From Paraburkholderia acidipaludis NBRC 101816 (GTDB lineage: Bacteria > Pseudomonadota > Gammaproteobacteria > Burkholderiales > Burkholderiaceae), in NCBI RefSeq assembly GCF_000684975.1, contig NZ_BAXZ01000009.1, positions 242,689 through 306,688 of the forward strand: 64,000 bases of DNA. Reading direction: 5' to 3'. The notes beneath the pieces are model-generated. The model was not told where the DNA came from and made no database searches. It saw nothing but the letters and a program-made list of their open reading frames with translations. Both the position numbers and the translations under genes were made by a program. Positions 8,187 through 15,286 of the stretch are shown here, piece by piece; position 1 is the first letter of the stretch, and every line of letters begins with the position of its first letter.

Positions 8187-8667
8187 ATGAAGCAGTTCAT
8201 GAGGCTCGAATTGAGCGAGGCGCGGCAGATCGTTGCGGCCGCAATCGCACGGTCGCGCGAAATCGACGTGCTCGAAACCGTGTGCGTGGTGGACGAGGGC
8301 GGCTTTCCGCTCGTGCTGGAGCGCATGGACGGCGCGCGGGTGACCGGCCCGCAGATCGCGTGGAACAAGGCCTTCACCGCCGCGGGACATCGCCGCTCGA
8401 CCCATCTCTTCACCACGCCCCCCCAATGGCCCCGCGTTGCCCGGCAACGAAGCATTCGGCATCCAGCTGAGTTTCGAAGGGAAGTTCGCCGCGTTCGTGG
8501 GCGGCTTTCCGATCGTGGTGGATGGGGCCGTGGCGGGCGGAATCGGACTCAGCGGCGGCAACGGCGAGCAGGACACCGAAGCGGCGCTCGCCGGGTTGCG
8601 CGCGCTGCATGACTTGCTGATGCAGCGCGGCCACGAGGTCACCGTGCAGCGCGACATCAAGTTGTGA
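8187..8667 (+). pseudogene. GlcG/HbpS family protein, frameshifted in a poly-C tract
   Basis: Two overlapping frames together give one GlcG/HbpS (heme-binding/cofactor-assembly-like) protein of about 159 residues. The N-terminal half is read from 8187 and the C-terminal half, including GGFPIVVDGAV and GIGLSGG, in the next frame up to 8667. The frames switch at a run of seven C (8418-8424). Removing one C gives the continuous segment TTPPNGPALPGNEAFGIQ. So either this strain carries a one-base insertion, the tract is slippery or phase-variable, or the base is a sequencing error. Proteins of this family occur in many catabolic operons (glc, pdu-like) with poorly known roles; HbpS binds heme. 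The stop overlaps the next gene. Confidence 0.75.
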
Positions 8668-9716
8668 AACAACCCGTGAGTGCCGCTATGTCATTTCAGG
8701 TGAGCTGGATCGAAGAGGGGTGCCGGTTCGACGTGGAACCCGGCGAATCGGTGCTCGACGGGGCATTGCGCTGCGGCGTGCCGCTGCCTTCGGAGTGCCG
8801 GTTCGGCGGCTGCGGAACCTGCCGCGTCAAACTGGTCGAGGGCACGGTGACGTATCTCGAACCCGTTGGGGGGCTCACGCCGGACGAAGCGGCGCAGGGC
8901 TATGCTTTGGCCTGCCAGGCACGTCCGACGAGCCATCTCGTGCTGAGCACCGAGCGCTCGCTGCCGGCCCCCGTGGAGCCGGCGCAGCATCGCGCCGAGG
9001 TGGCATCCATCGGCATGCTCAGTCACGACGTTTGCGCGCTGAGCCTGCGCATCCCGGCCCTGGAAGCAGTGCGCTACCGCCCCGGACAGTATGTGGAGGT
9101 GCGGGTGGACGATGGCGGCGGCCGGTGTTTTTCGATGGCTTCGAAGCCGCACGGCAACGTGATCGAGCTGCACATCAGGCGGATTCCGGGAGGCTACTTC
9201 ACGGACACGCTGCTTGGCCGTCTGCGCGCTGGCGACGGGCTCGACGTGACGCTTCCGCTTGGCGGCTTCGGCTACCACGAGGAAGATTTCCGGCCGATCG
9301 TGCTGGGGGCGACCGGCACGGGGATCGCGCCGTTGAAGAGCATGCTGGAAGCGCTGGCCGACGACCCGGCCTGCCCGCCGATATGGCTCTACTGGGGCTG
9401 CAAGGGTGCGGCGGATCTCTACGTGGACACGCAAATCCGCGAACTCGGCGAGCGTTTTGCCGACTTCGTGTACGTGCCGGTGTTATCGGAAGCGGATGCG
9501 GGCTGGACCGGGCGCCGCGGGTACGTGCAGCAGGCCATGGTGGAAGACCTGGGGGATCTGGCCGAATACGCGGTTTATCTGTGCGGGGCGCCGGTGATGA
9601 TACGCGGCATGAAGTCCGCGTTCATCGAGCATGGCGGCAATTTGCGCTATCTCTACACCGACAGCTTCGATTTCAGCCATGCGCGCGACGGCGCGACCGT
9701 GCCCGGCGAAGCCTGA
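8664..9716 (+). CDS. Oxygenase reductase: N-terminal [2Fe-2S], FAD and NAD domains (BenC/XylZ-like)
   Basis: A 350-residue three-domain reductase. Residues 10-95 are a ferredoxin domain with Cys45, Cys50, Cys53 and Cys84; 105-205 an FAD domain with RCFSMAS (154-160); 210-330 an NAD domain with GATGTGIAP (215-223). This order is that of class IB oxygenase reductases, which pass electrons from NAD(P)H to an oxygenase. GTG at 8664 overlaps the upstream stop (GTGA); ATG at 8688 would shorten it by eight residues without loss. It is the only reductase in the locus and therefore the likely electron source for the diiron oxidase, directly or through the two small ferredoxins. Confidence 0.9.
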   Translation: MKQPVSAAMSFQVSWIEEGCRFDVEPGESVLDGALRCGVPLPSECRFGGCGTCRVKLVEGTVTYLEPVGGLTPDEAAQGYALACQARPTSHLVLSTERSLPAPVEPAQHRAEVASIGMLSHDVCALSLRIPALEAVRYRPGQYVEVRVDDGGGRCFSMASKPHGNVIELHIRRIPGGYFTDTLLGRLRAGDGLDVTLPLGGFGYHEEDFRPIVLGATGTGIAPLKSMLEALADDPACPPIWLYWGCKGAADLYVDTQIRELGERFADFVYVPVLSEADAGWTGRRGYVQQAMVEDLGDLAEYAVYLCGAPVMIRGMKSAFIEHGGNLRYLYTDSFDFSHARDGATVPGEA

Positions 9717-9745
9717 GGTTTTCTGCGTGCATCGCGGTGTTACCG

Positions 9746-9778
9746 CGGAGCGTGTCCGGTGGATCCGGGCACGCTCCG
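9746..9778. terminator. Bidirectional hairpin between convergent genes
   Basis: CGGAGCGTGTCCGG (9746-9759) pairs with CCGGGCACGCTCCG (9765-9778) over 14 bp with one G-T pair and a 5-base loop. It lies between the convergent reductase and GntR genes. Only a short T run follows, so it may also act as an mRNA end stabiliser. Confidence 0.65.
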
Positions 9779-9797
9779 TTTCATGTAGCAGCCCGAA

Positions 9798-10478
9798 TCA
9801 ACGCGAAGCGGCTTCCAGATAATTGGTGCCCGCGTGCAGAACGTGACGTTCCGCCAGCATTGCGGCCAGTTCGGAGTCGCCGGCCGCCACGGCACGCAGA
9901 ATGGCTTCGTGCTCTTCCCACGTCTTGCGAATGTCCTCGGGCGTGGACTGCCAGAAGAACACGCGGGTTCGCTCGCGCAGGGAACGCATGAGCTCCTTCA
10001 GCACCGTGTTGTTGCCGGCGTCGTAAAGCACGTCGTGAAAGCGGCTGTTGAGGGCAATCAGATCTTCGATGTTGCCCTCGGCCAGCTTTTCCTGCGCTTC
10101 CTTCAGCACGCGCTGAATGCCGGCTATCGTTTCAGGGGCGTGCCGGCGTGCGGCGAGCTTCGCGTTCAGCCCTTCGAGGGCGGCGCGCACCTCGATCATT
10201 TCGCGCGCCGCGTCAGGCGACAAGGTCGCGACGACCGCGCCATGCCTCGGGCGGATTTCCACCAGACCTTCGTTCGCGAGGCCGCGAAGCGCTTCGCGAA
10301 CCGGAATGCGGGACACGCCCATCGATTCGGCGAGCCTGCCTTCCACCAGCCGATCACCGGGCTTGTATCGGCCGTCGATGATGTCCTTGCGCAACTCCGC
10401 GGTCACGATTTCCGAGAGTTGGGAGTGTTGCAATCCGATCTTGGCCGGTTGCGTCGGCTGCCCGGTTGACTGGCTCAT
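9798..10478 (-). CDS. GntR family transcriptional regulator, FadR subfamily (FCD domain)
   Basis: A 226-residue repressor. Residues about 22-85 form the winged helix-turn-helix with GDRLVEGRLAESMGVSRIPV and REALRGLANEGLVE, and about 95-210 a helical FCD ligand-binding domain with conserved D/H positions (IALNSRFHDVLYDAG, and EEHEAILRAVAAGD). FCD regulators usually bind the pathway substrate, often a carboxylate, and release DNA. It is convergent to the reductase gene and ends the oxidase locus. GTATAC-centred boxes occur in its own upstream region and before both catabolic operons, so I infer that it represses all three promoters and is induced by the unknown substrate. Confidence 0.9.
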   Translation of the reverse strand: MSQSTGQPTQPAKIGLQHSQLSEIVTAELRKDIIDGRYKPGDRLVEGRLAESMGVSRIPVREALRGLANEGLVEIRPRHGAVVATLSPDAAREMIEVRAALEGLNAKLAARRHAPETIAGIQRVLKEAQEKLAEGNIEDLIALNSRFHDVLYDAGNNTVLKELMRSLRERTRVFFWQSTPEDIRKTWEEHEAILRAVAAGDSELAAMLAERHVLHAGTNYLEAASR

Positions 10479-10510
10479 TAGCGTTTCCCCAAAGTGTCCG
10501 AGGCGAGATT

Positions 10511-10541
10511 GAATGTATACAAACTACAATTATACTCGCTT
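10511..10541 (-). promoter_or_regulatory. Autoregulatory promoter/operator of the GntR gene
   Basis: Read on the minus strand there is a perfect -10 TATAAT (10529-10534) followed at once by TTTGTATACATTC (plus-strand 10511-10523), whose TGTATACA core is palindromic. This is the third GTATAC box of the locus and fits autorepression. No convincing -35 was found. Confidence 0.5.
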
Positions 10542-10606
10542 CATATACCGGAACCCGGGCCGCGCGAAGCCTCTTTGACGTCGTTCCAATCCGGGCAGCG
10601 TGCCTC

Positions 10607-11158
10607 TCACCACTTCGTATCGTCGAGAAGGCGGTCGAAAAGCCGGTCGCGCAAGTCCCCGGACATGCTGGAGAGACCGAGAAGCGAGTTGAAGGCGATC
10701 CCGGCGGCGGCGAAGTAGCGAAGCAGCGAGAGCTCGAGATCTTTCGCCTCGGCCTGCATCTGCGCCATCTTGGCGACGTCCTGGGGCTTGAGGTCGTCGA
10801 GCAGGGCAGGGCTTTCGATCAAGGCCGCGAGCACCGCGCGTGCGACCGAATTCGGCTGGTTGACGGACTCCCTGAAGATGGCGATCTGGGCGGAGAGAAC
10901 GGGCTCGGGCCGCGTCGTTCCGCCAGCCGCCAGGTGTTCGTGTGCAATCTGCTCGAACTGCTCGCGCTGGCGATCGAGGAGCCCGCGCAACACGCCGTGC
11001 TTGTTGCGAAACTGGTGGAGCAGTCCGCCCTTGCTGATGCCGCTTTCGCGCGCGAGCGAATCGAACGTCAGTCCGCCAACGCCGTCGCGGGTCAAGATCG
11101 AGAGCGCTGCGTCAATCGCCTTTCTGCGCGAAATCTCCGAACGTGTCTGGTTATCCAT
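10607..11158 (-). CDS. TetR family transcriptional regulator
   Basis: A 183-residue regulator. The N-terminal helix-turn-helix is clear (IDAALSILTRDGVGGLTFDS then LARESGISKGGLLHQFRNKH, residues about 14-52); the rest is a helical ligand domain with no assignable specificity. It is divergent from the lipoprotein/MCE gene pair, and the gap contains an 18-bp inverted repeat, so it probably represses itself and that pair. TetR proteins next to envelope-lipid or export genes commonly sense lipophilic compounds. Confidence 0.85.
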   Translation of the reverse strand: MDNQTRSEISRRKAIDAALSILTRDGVGGLTFDSLARESGISKGGLLHQFRNKHGVLRGLLDRQREQFEQIAHEHLAAGGTTRPEPVLSAQIAIFRESVNQPNSVARAVLAALIESPALLDDLKPQDVAKMAQMQAEAKDLELSLLRYFAAAGIAFNSLLGLSSMSGDLRDRLFDRLLDDTKW

Positions 11159-11232
11159 TGTTAATGCGCAGAGCGAGCCGGCGTGATTTGCGAAGCGCCA
11201 TATTGTACGCGCTTATCGGATCGGTAAAAAAC

Positions 11233-11250
11233 AAACCGGGCAGACGGTTT
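11233..11250. promoter_or_regulatory. Inverted repeat, candidate TetR operator
   Basis: AAACCG and CGGTTT separated by six bases form an 18-bp inverted repeat in the gap between the divergent TetR gene and the lipoprotein gene, the usual place for a TetR operator. Confidence 0.45.
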
Positions 11251-11347
11251 ACATTCGGGGAGACTGGTGCTACGCTTCGTCCTCGTTGTGGCCGCACACC
11301 GCTGCATCCCGTCAAACAATTTGGCCCCATTTCAAAAGGAAGCCTTC

Positions 11348-12010
11348 GTGTTCCAGATCCGTCCTTTCTCCATGCCGGCAGCTTGCATAGCACTCCTGAT
11401 GTTATCGGCCTGCGCGAGCGTGAAGCCGGTTGCCTATACCGATCTCGCGTCGGCATCGCAGCTGAAAGCGAACCGGGGCGACGATGCCGCCAAAACGCCG
11501 TTCCGCTATGTCGCGCCCGTGGTGTGGTCGCGCTACGCGGAGGTGATCGTCGATCCCGTGGCGGTGTATCGCGGCGCCGACAACCAGTTCGGCGACCTCT
11601 CCGACGCCGACAAGTCCGAGCTGGCCGCGTACATGAACAAGGCGTTTTCCGAGGCGCTTTCCAGGCGCTTCGACCTGACGGACCAACCGTCCGCCGCGAC
11701 GCTGCGCGTGAAGCTCACATTGACCGGCGCGGAGACGACAACCGCCGTGATCGGCCAGGCCATGCACTTCGACATTGCGGGCAATCTCTACAACGGTGTT
11801 CAGGCGATCCGGGGCGGGAAGGGCGCATTCAGCGGTTCGGTATCCTACGCGGTGGAGGTCTACGACAGCGCGACGGGACGACTCCTTCGCGCCTACGTGA
11901 CGAAGCAATATCCGAACGCGATGAATTTGCCGGCGGCATTCGGCTCGCTGAGCGCGGCGAAGACGGGCATCGACAAAGGAGCCGAAGCGCTTGTCGAGCA
12001 GTTGCGCTGA
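11348..12010 (+). CDS. DUF3313-type outer-envelope lipoprotein
   Basis: A protein of about 220 residues. GTG at 11348 is preferred: AAGGAAG lies nine bases upstream and the product then starts with a short signal ending in the lipobox LSAC; the ATG at 11372 would also retain the lipobox. After lipidation the mature protein is periplasmic. The body (VVWSRYAEVIVDPVAVYRG; then a segment with AAVTLRVKLTLTGAE-like strands) matches my recollection of the DUF3313 family of unknown function. It is 41 bp upstream of the MCE-domain gene and probably co-transcribed, so it may be an auxiliary lipoprotein of that envelope transport system, analogous to PqiC (inference; not homologous by eye). Confidence 0.7.
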   Translation: MFQIRPFSMPAACIALLMLSACASVKPVAYTDLASASQLKANRGDDAAKTPFRYVAPVVWSRYAEVIVDPVAVYRGADNQFGDLSDADKSELAAYMNKAFSEALSRRFDLTDQPSAATLRVKLTLTGAETTTAVIGQAMHFDIAGNLYNGVQAIRGGKGAFSGSVSYAVEVYDSATGRLLRAYVTKQYPNAMNLPAAFGSLSAAKTGIDKGAEALVEQLR

Positions 12011-12051
12011 CCGCCGGCCGGCACGCGGGCGTCATGGTGGGAAGCCTGTGA

Positions 12052-13608
12052 ATGAAGTGTCTTCGACAACCGTTCGCAGGCTGGTTCGTCCTCGTTGCCG
12101 CCGCGATGATCGGCACCCTCGTGATTGCCCATGGGCTGATGCGATCCGGGCCTCGCGTGACGGTGAGCTTTTTGTCCGGAGCGGGCCTGGTGGCGGGGAA
12201 AACGAAAGTACGCTATCGCAATGTCGAGGTGGGAAGGCTGGAGAGCTTGCGCGTGTCGGCCGATGCCCGACACGTCTACGCGGTGCTGCAGCTCGATGCC
12301 GCCGGGCGCGCTATCGCCACATGCGGGGCGCGCTTCTGGATCGTGCGCCCGCGTCTTGGGCCAAGGAATTTCTCGGGACTCCTTTCCGTGATCTCCGGGG
12401 CCTATCTCGATGTCGACGTTGACCTGAATTCGCATCAGGTCTGCGGCGCATTCGTTGGACTGGAAGCGCCGCCGGTCGTGACGAGCGACCAGCGCGGCAC
12501 GCATTTCGTGCTGCGCGCGGCCTCGTTGGGTTCGTTGAGTTCGGGCTCGCCGGTCGATTTTCGCGGTGTGCCAGTGGGAGAGGTGCTGGGATATTCACTT
12601 GCGGCGGGTTCGCGCAACGTCCTCGTCGATGTTTTCGTCAACGCGCCTTTTGACCGCTTCGTCACGCCCGGCACACGATGGTGGCAGGCGAGCGGGATCG
12701 AGCTGCGGCTTGGGTCCGGCGGCGCGCGCGTGCAAGCGGAGTCGATCGCGGCCGTTGTGGCGGGCGGGGTGGCATTCGAACCGCACGGTGACGTGTCTGC
12801 GGCGGCAGCCGCGAACGGACAGACCTTCGCGCTCGCGGATAACCGCGAGGACGCCATGCGCAACGACGACGGGCCGCCCGCCGTGGTGCGAATGCGCTTC
12901 GCGCAGTCGGTGAGAGGGCTGTCGGTTGGCGCGCCCGTCGAATTTCACGGCGTCGAGTTGGGCACGGTGATCGCGGTGGATATCGACCTGAATCCCGAAC
13001 GCGATCGTTTCGACATGCTGGTCACCCTGCAGTTGTATCCGTCGCGACTCGGCCGAAGCTATCGCAACGCGCTCGGAGACGGCACCGGGGCAGCCGCAAA
13101 GGACCTCCTGCAGCAACTCGTTGCACGGGGGCTGCGCGGGCAGTTGCGGATGGGAAGCCCGCTGACCGGACAGAAGTATGTGGCGCTCGATCTCTTTCCG
13201 CGCGCCCCCGCGGCCCGGATCGATATGAGCCGGACTCCTCTCGAACTGCCGTCGGTGCCGAATACCCTTGAAGAACTCCAGGACCAGTTGTCGAACATCG
13301 TTCGCAAACTCGACCGTATGCCGCTGCAAGCGATCGGAAGCAATCTGAACGCTTCGCTGGCGCATTCGAATGACTTGTTCGAGCACATCGACGGGGAACT
13401 CGTGCCGGCCGCGACCGCTATGCTCGCGTCCGCTCGGGAGGCGTTTCGCTCGGCAAACGATACGCTTGGCCAGGCGGCGCCGTTGCCGCGCGACGTCGAC
13501 CGCGCATTGATCGAACTTCGGCGCGCATCGGCGGGAGTGAATGCGCTTTCCGAATATGTCGAGCGTCACCCGGAATCGTTCGTCTGGGGGAAGTCCGCGG
13601 ACCGATGA
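12052..13608 (+). CDS. MCE-domain protein, PqiB/YebT-like intermembrane transport protein
   Basis: A 518-residue protein with an N-terminal membrane anchor (residues about 10-30) and three MCE/MlaD domains beginning near residues 33, 148 and 281; each shows the core G-x-P-V-x-F/Y-x-G-V-x-V-G pattern (for example SPVDFRGVPVGEV and APVEFHGVELGTV). A C-terminal helical part follows. PqiB-like proteins form tubes spanning the periplasm that move lipids or hydrophobic molecules between membranes. The usual PqiA membrane partner is absent here; instead a DUF3313-type lipoprotein precedes it and a TetR gene is divergent. The stop is followed directly by a hairpin. Confidence 0.8.
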   Translation: MKCLRQPFAGWFVLVAAAMIGTLVIAHGLMRSGPRVTVSFLSGAGLVAGKTKVRYRNVEVGRLESLRVSADARHVYAVLQLDAAGRAIATCGARFWIVRPRLGPRNFSGLLSVISGAYLDVDVDLNSHQVCGAFVGLEAPPVVTSDQRGTHFVLRAASLGSLSSGSPVDFRGVPVGEVLGYSLAAGSRNVLVDVFVNAPFDRFVTPGTRWWQASGIELRLGSGGARVQAESIAAVVAGGVAFEPHGDVSAAAAANGQTFALADNREDAMRNDDGPPAVVRMRFAQSVRGLSVGAPVEFHGVELGTVIAVDIDLNPERDRFDMLVTLQLYPSRLGRSYRNALGDGTGAAAKDLLQQLVARGLRGQLRMGSPLTGQKYVALDLFPRAPAARIDMSRTPLELPSVPNTLEELQDQLSNIVRKLDRMPLQAIGSNLNASLAHSNDLFEHIDGELVPAATAMLASAREAFRSANDTLGQAAPLPRDVDRALIELRRASAGVNALSEYVERHPESFVWGKSADR

Positions 13609-13615
13609 GCGCGAT

Positions 13616-13639
13616 CGAAGGCGGGGCGCGCCGCCTTCG
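13616..13639 (+). terminator. Hairpin after the MCE gene
   Basis: CGAAGGCGG (13616-13624) and CCGCCTTCG (13631-13639) form a perfect 9-bp stem with a 6-base loop, eight bases after the stop codon. There is no T run, so termination efficiency is uncertain. Confidence 0.55.
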
Positions 13640-13950
13640 TAGACGTCATGGCGAACGTGGATGCCGGACTCCTTTTCGAAGTTCGGTACGGTGTCCTTCG
13701 CAATTGATGGGTGCGGTGTGTCGATGCGCGTTTCACGTAACCGTCCTGTCACAGTCTCGTCCACCGGCGCACCAGTCGTGGTGATCGAGGTTGCGCAGTC
13801 GTATCCGCGGCGAATGTCGTTTGCCACCGGAAGCCGGGACCGGACAGGCGAGAAGATTCAGGTAGGCAAGATGAGATTAGCCGAAAGCGGAAGCGAGTTG
13901 AACCGCTTCTCTCTGTCCGTATGGCAAGCGTTATGGACAGCCCCGAGACG
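13640..13950. other. Non-coding gap between convergent genes
   Basis: About 310 bp between the MCE hairpin and the end of the GlxA-type regulator gene. I see no credible reading frame, repeat or second terminator here. Base composition is less GC-rich than the flanking genes. Confidence 0.4.
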
Positions 13951-15000
13951 TCAAAGAACCGCGTCGAGCGGCGGGGTCTCCGCGGGGCGCGCCGTTTCGT
14001 TGTTCCGGTACACGACCGGTGGCACACCGAATTGTTTGCGGAACTCACGGCCGAGGTGCGAGGCATCCGAGAAGCCGCAGCTCGATGCGATGTCGGCGAC
14101 GGTTCGGTCCGAGCTCGTAAGCAGCCACGCGGCCGTGCGCAGGCGGACCTGGTTGGCGAACGCGCGCGGGCTCCTGCCGGTCTCCGCCTTGAACAGGCGC
14201 TCCAGTTGCCGCGGCGAAAGGTTCAGTTTGCAGGCCAGTTCCTCTAGCGGGACCGTTCGCCCGACCTGCTGTTCCATCAGAAGAATGGCGCGCTTCACCT
14301 TGGGATGCGTGGCCGGTTCCAGCCCCGGCGGCTGAGGCTGCGGGGCGTTGCCTTGCTGCAGCTCGCCCACGAGCAGGATGCGCAGCGCCTTTTGCACCGT
14401 GGCGTGATCGAAGTGGCGCAGCAGAATGGCGGCGGCCACGTCGATGGCGGCCCGCCCGCCCGAGCAGGTGATACGGCGCCGGTCGATCACGAACAGGCGG
14501 TCGGCCACGAGGGCGTCGGCATTGACGGCCGGGAAGCGCTCGACGAAATCCCAGTAGTGGAACCAGCTCACGCAGATGCGGTGCCCGTCCAGCACGCCCG
14601 CGCGCATGAGCGCGAACACGCCCGTGCAGATGCCGACGAGCGTGGTGCCCGCCTGCGCCGCGCGGCGCACGTACTTCAAGGTTTCCTCGCTGGCCTGCGG
14701 ACCCGAATGCAGCAGGCCGCCCACCACGACAAGGTAGTCCACCGGCGGCGCGTCCTCGAAGGTCTCCCACGGCGTGACCTGGATGCCGCAGCTCGCGCGC
14801 ACGGGCGCGAGCGATTCGCCGATCACACGCCACGAGCAGCGCACGGGCTTGCTGTAGTCGCCTTCGTCGGCGGAAAGCCGCAGCATGTCGACGAAGCCCG
14901 AGAAGGCCGTCAACGTGAAATTGGGCAGCAGCACGATGCCGAAGCGGATGTGCTCCTTGGGCAAGGCGTCGACGGACGTGACCGGCAGCGGATCGGGCAT
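13951..15000 (-). CDS. GlxA-family AraC regulator, probable sarcosine regulator (SouR-like)
   Basis: A 349-residue regulator with an N-terminal DJ-1/PfpI-like sensor domain (IVLLPNFTLTAFSGFVDMLR, then GICTGVFALMRAG and TCSGGRAAIDVAAA) and a C-terminal double helix-turn-helix of the AraC family (CKLNLSPRQLERLFKAETG; then DIASSCGFSDASHLGREF). Start 15000 is the Met directly before the conserved domain; longer forms would run into the promoter. It is divergent from sdaA-soxBDAG. In Pseudomonas the GlxA-type protein SouR activates the sarcosine oxidase operon in response to sarcosine, so I infer the same here. Confidence 0.8.
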   Translation of the reverse strand: MPDPLPVTSVDALPKEHIRFGIVLLPNFTLTAFSGFVDMLRLSADEGDYSKPVRCSWRVIGESLAPVRASCGIQVTPWETFEDAPPVDYLVVVGGLLHSGPQASEETLKYVRRAAQAGTTLVGICTGVFALMRAGVLDGHRICVSWFHYWDFVERFPAVNADALVADRLFVIDRRRITCSGGRAAIDVAAAILLRHFDHATVQKALRILLVGELQQGNAPQPQPPGLEPATHPKVKRAILLMEQQVGRTVPLEELACKLNLSPRQLERLFKAETGRSPRAFANQVRLRTAAWLLTSSDRTVADIASSCGFSDASHLGREFRKQFGVPPVVYRNNETARPAETPPLDAVL

Positions 15001-15151
15001 GGCGAGAAAGCGAAGCGGAAAAGGCCCATGCGGGCCAAAGCGTGCGCCCCGCGGGCTGCGGGGCCGGCCACTCAAGCGTCGCTGATCGGACCTCGCGGCA
15101 CTTGTGTTTTTGCGCCATCTATCTTCGCATAAACGAAATGCCGCGGCGGCC

Positions 15152-15175
15152 GCACCTGTCGTGGCGGGGTTGTCC
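15152..15175 (+). promoter_or_regulatory. Possible activator site upstream of sdaA
   Basis: GCACCTGTCG at 15152-15161, followed by TTGTCC at 15170-15175, lies 110-135 bp before sdaA. A nearly identical GCACCTGTCG occurs before the ABC transporter operon and CCACTTGTCG before glyA, each beside a GlxA-type regulator gene or its targets. Confidence 0.3.
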
Positions 15176-15286
15176 CACGGGCATGCCGTTTTTGTTCTAT
15201 CGGCGTTTTTTTCGCTTTGGTGAAGTGACGCCATGCCGGATCGACACGATCCGCCCACTTCCGGCGTCATTTTTATCAGGCATTTC

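Noticed and set aside
8187..8667. Programmed ribosomal frameshift in the GlcG/HbpS gene
   Set aside because: A C7 run is not a classical slippery heptamer and no downstream stem-loop was evident; an indel or sequencing error is simpler.
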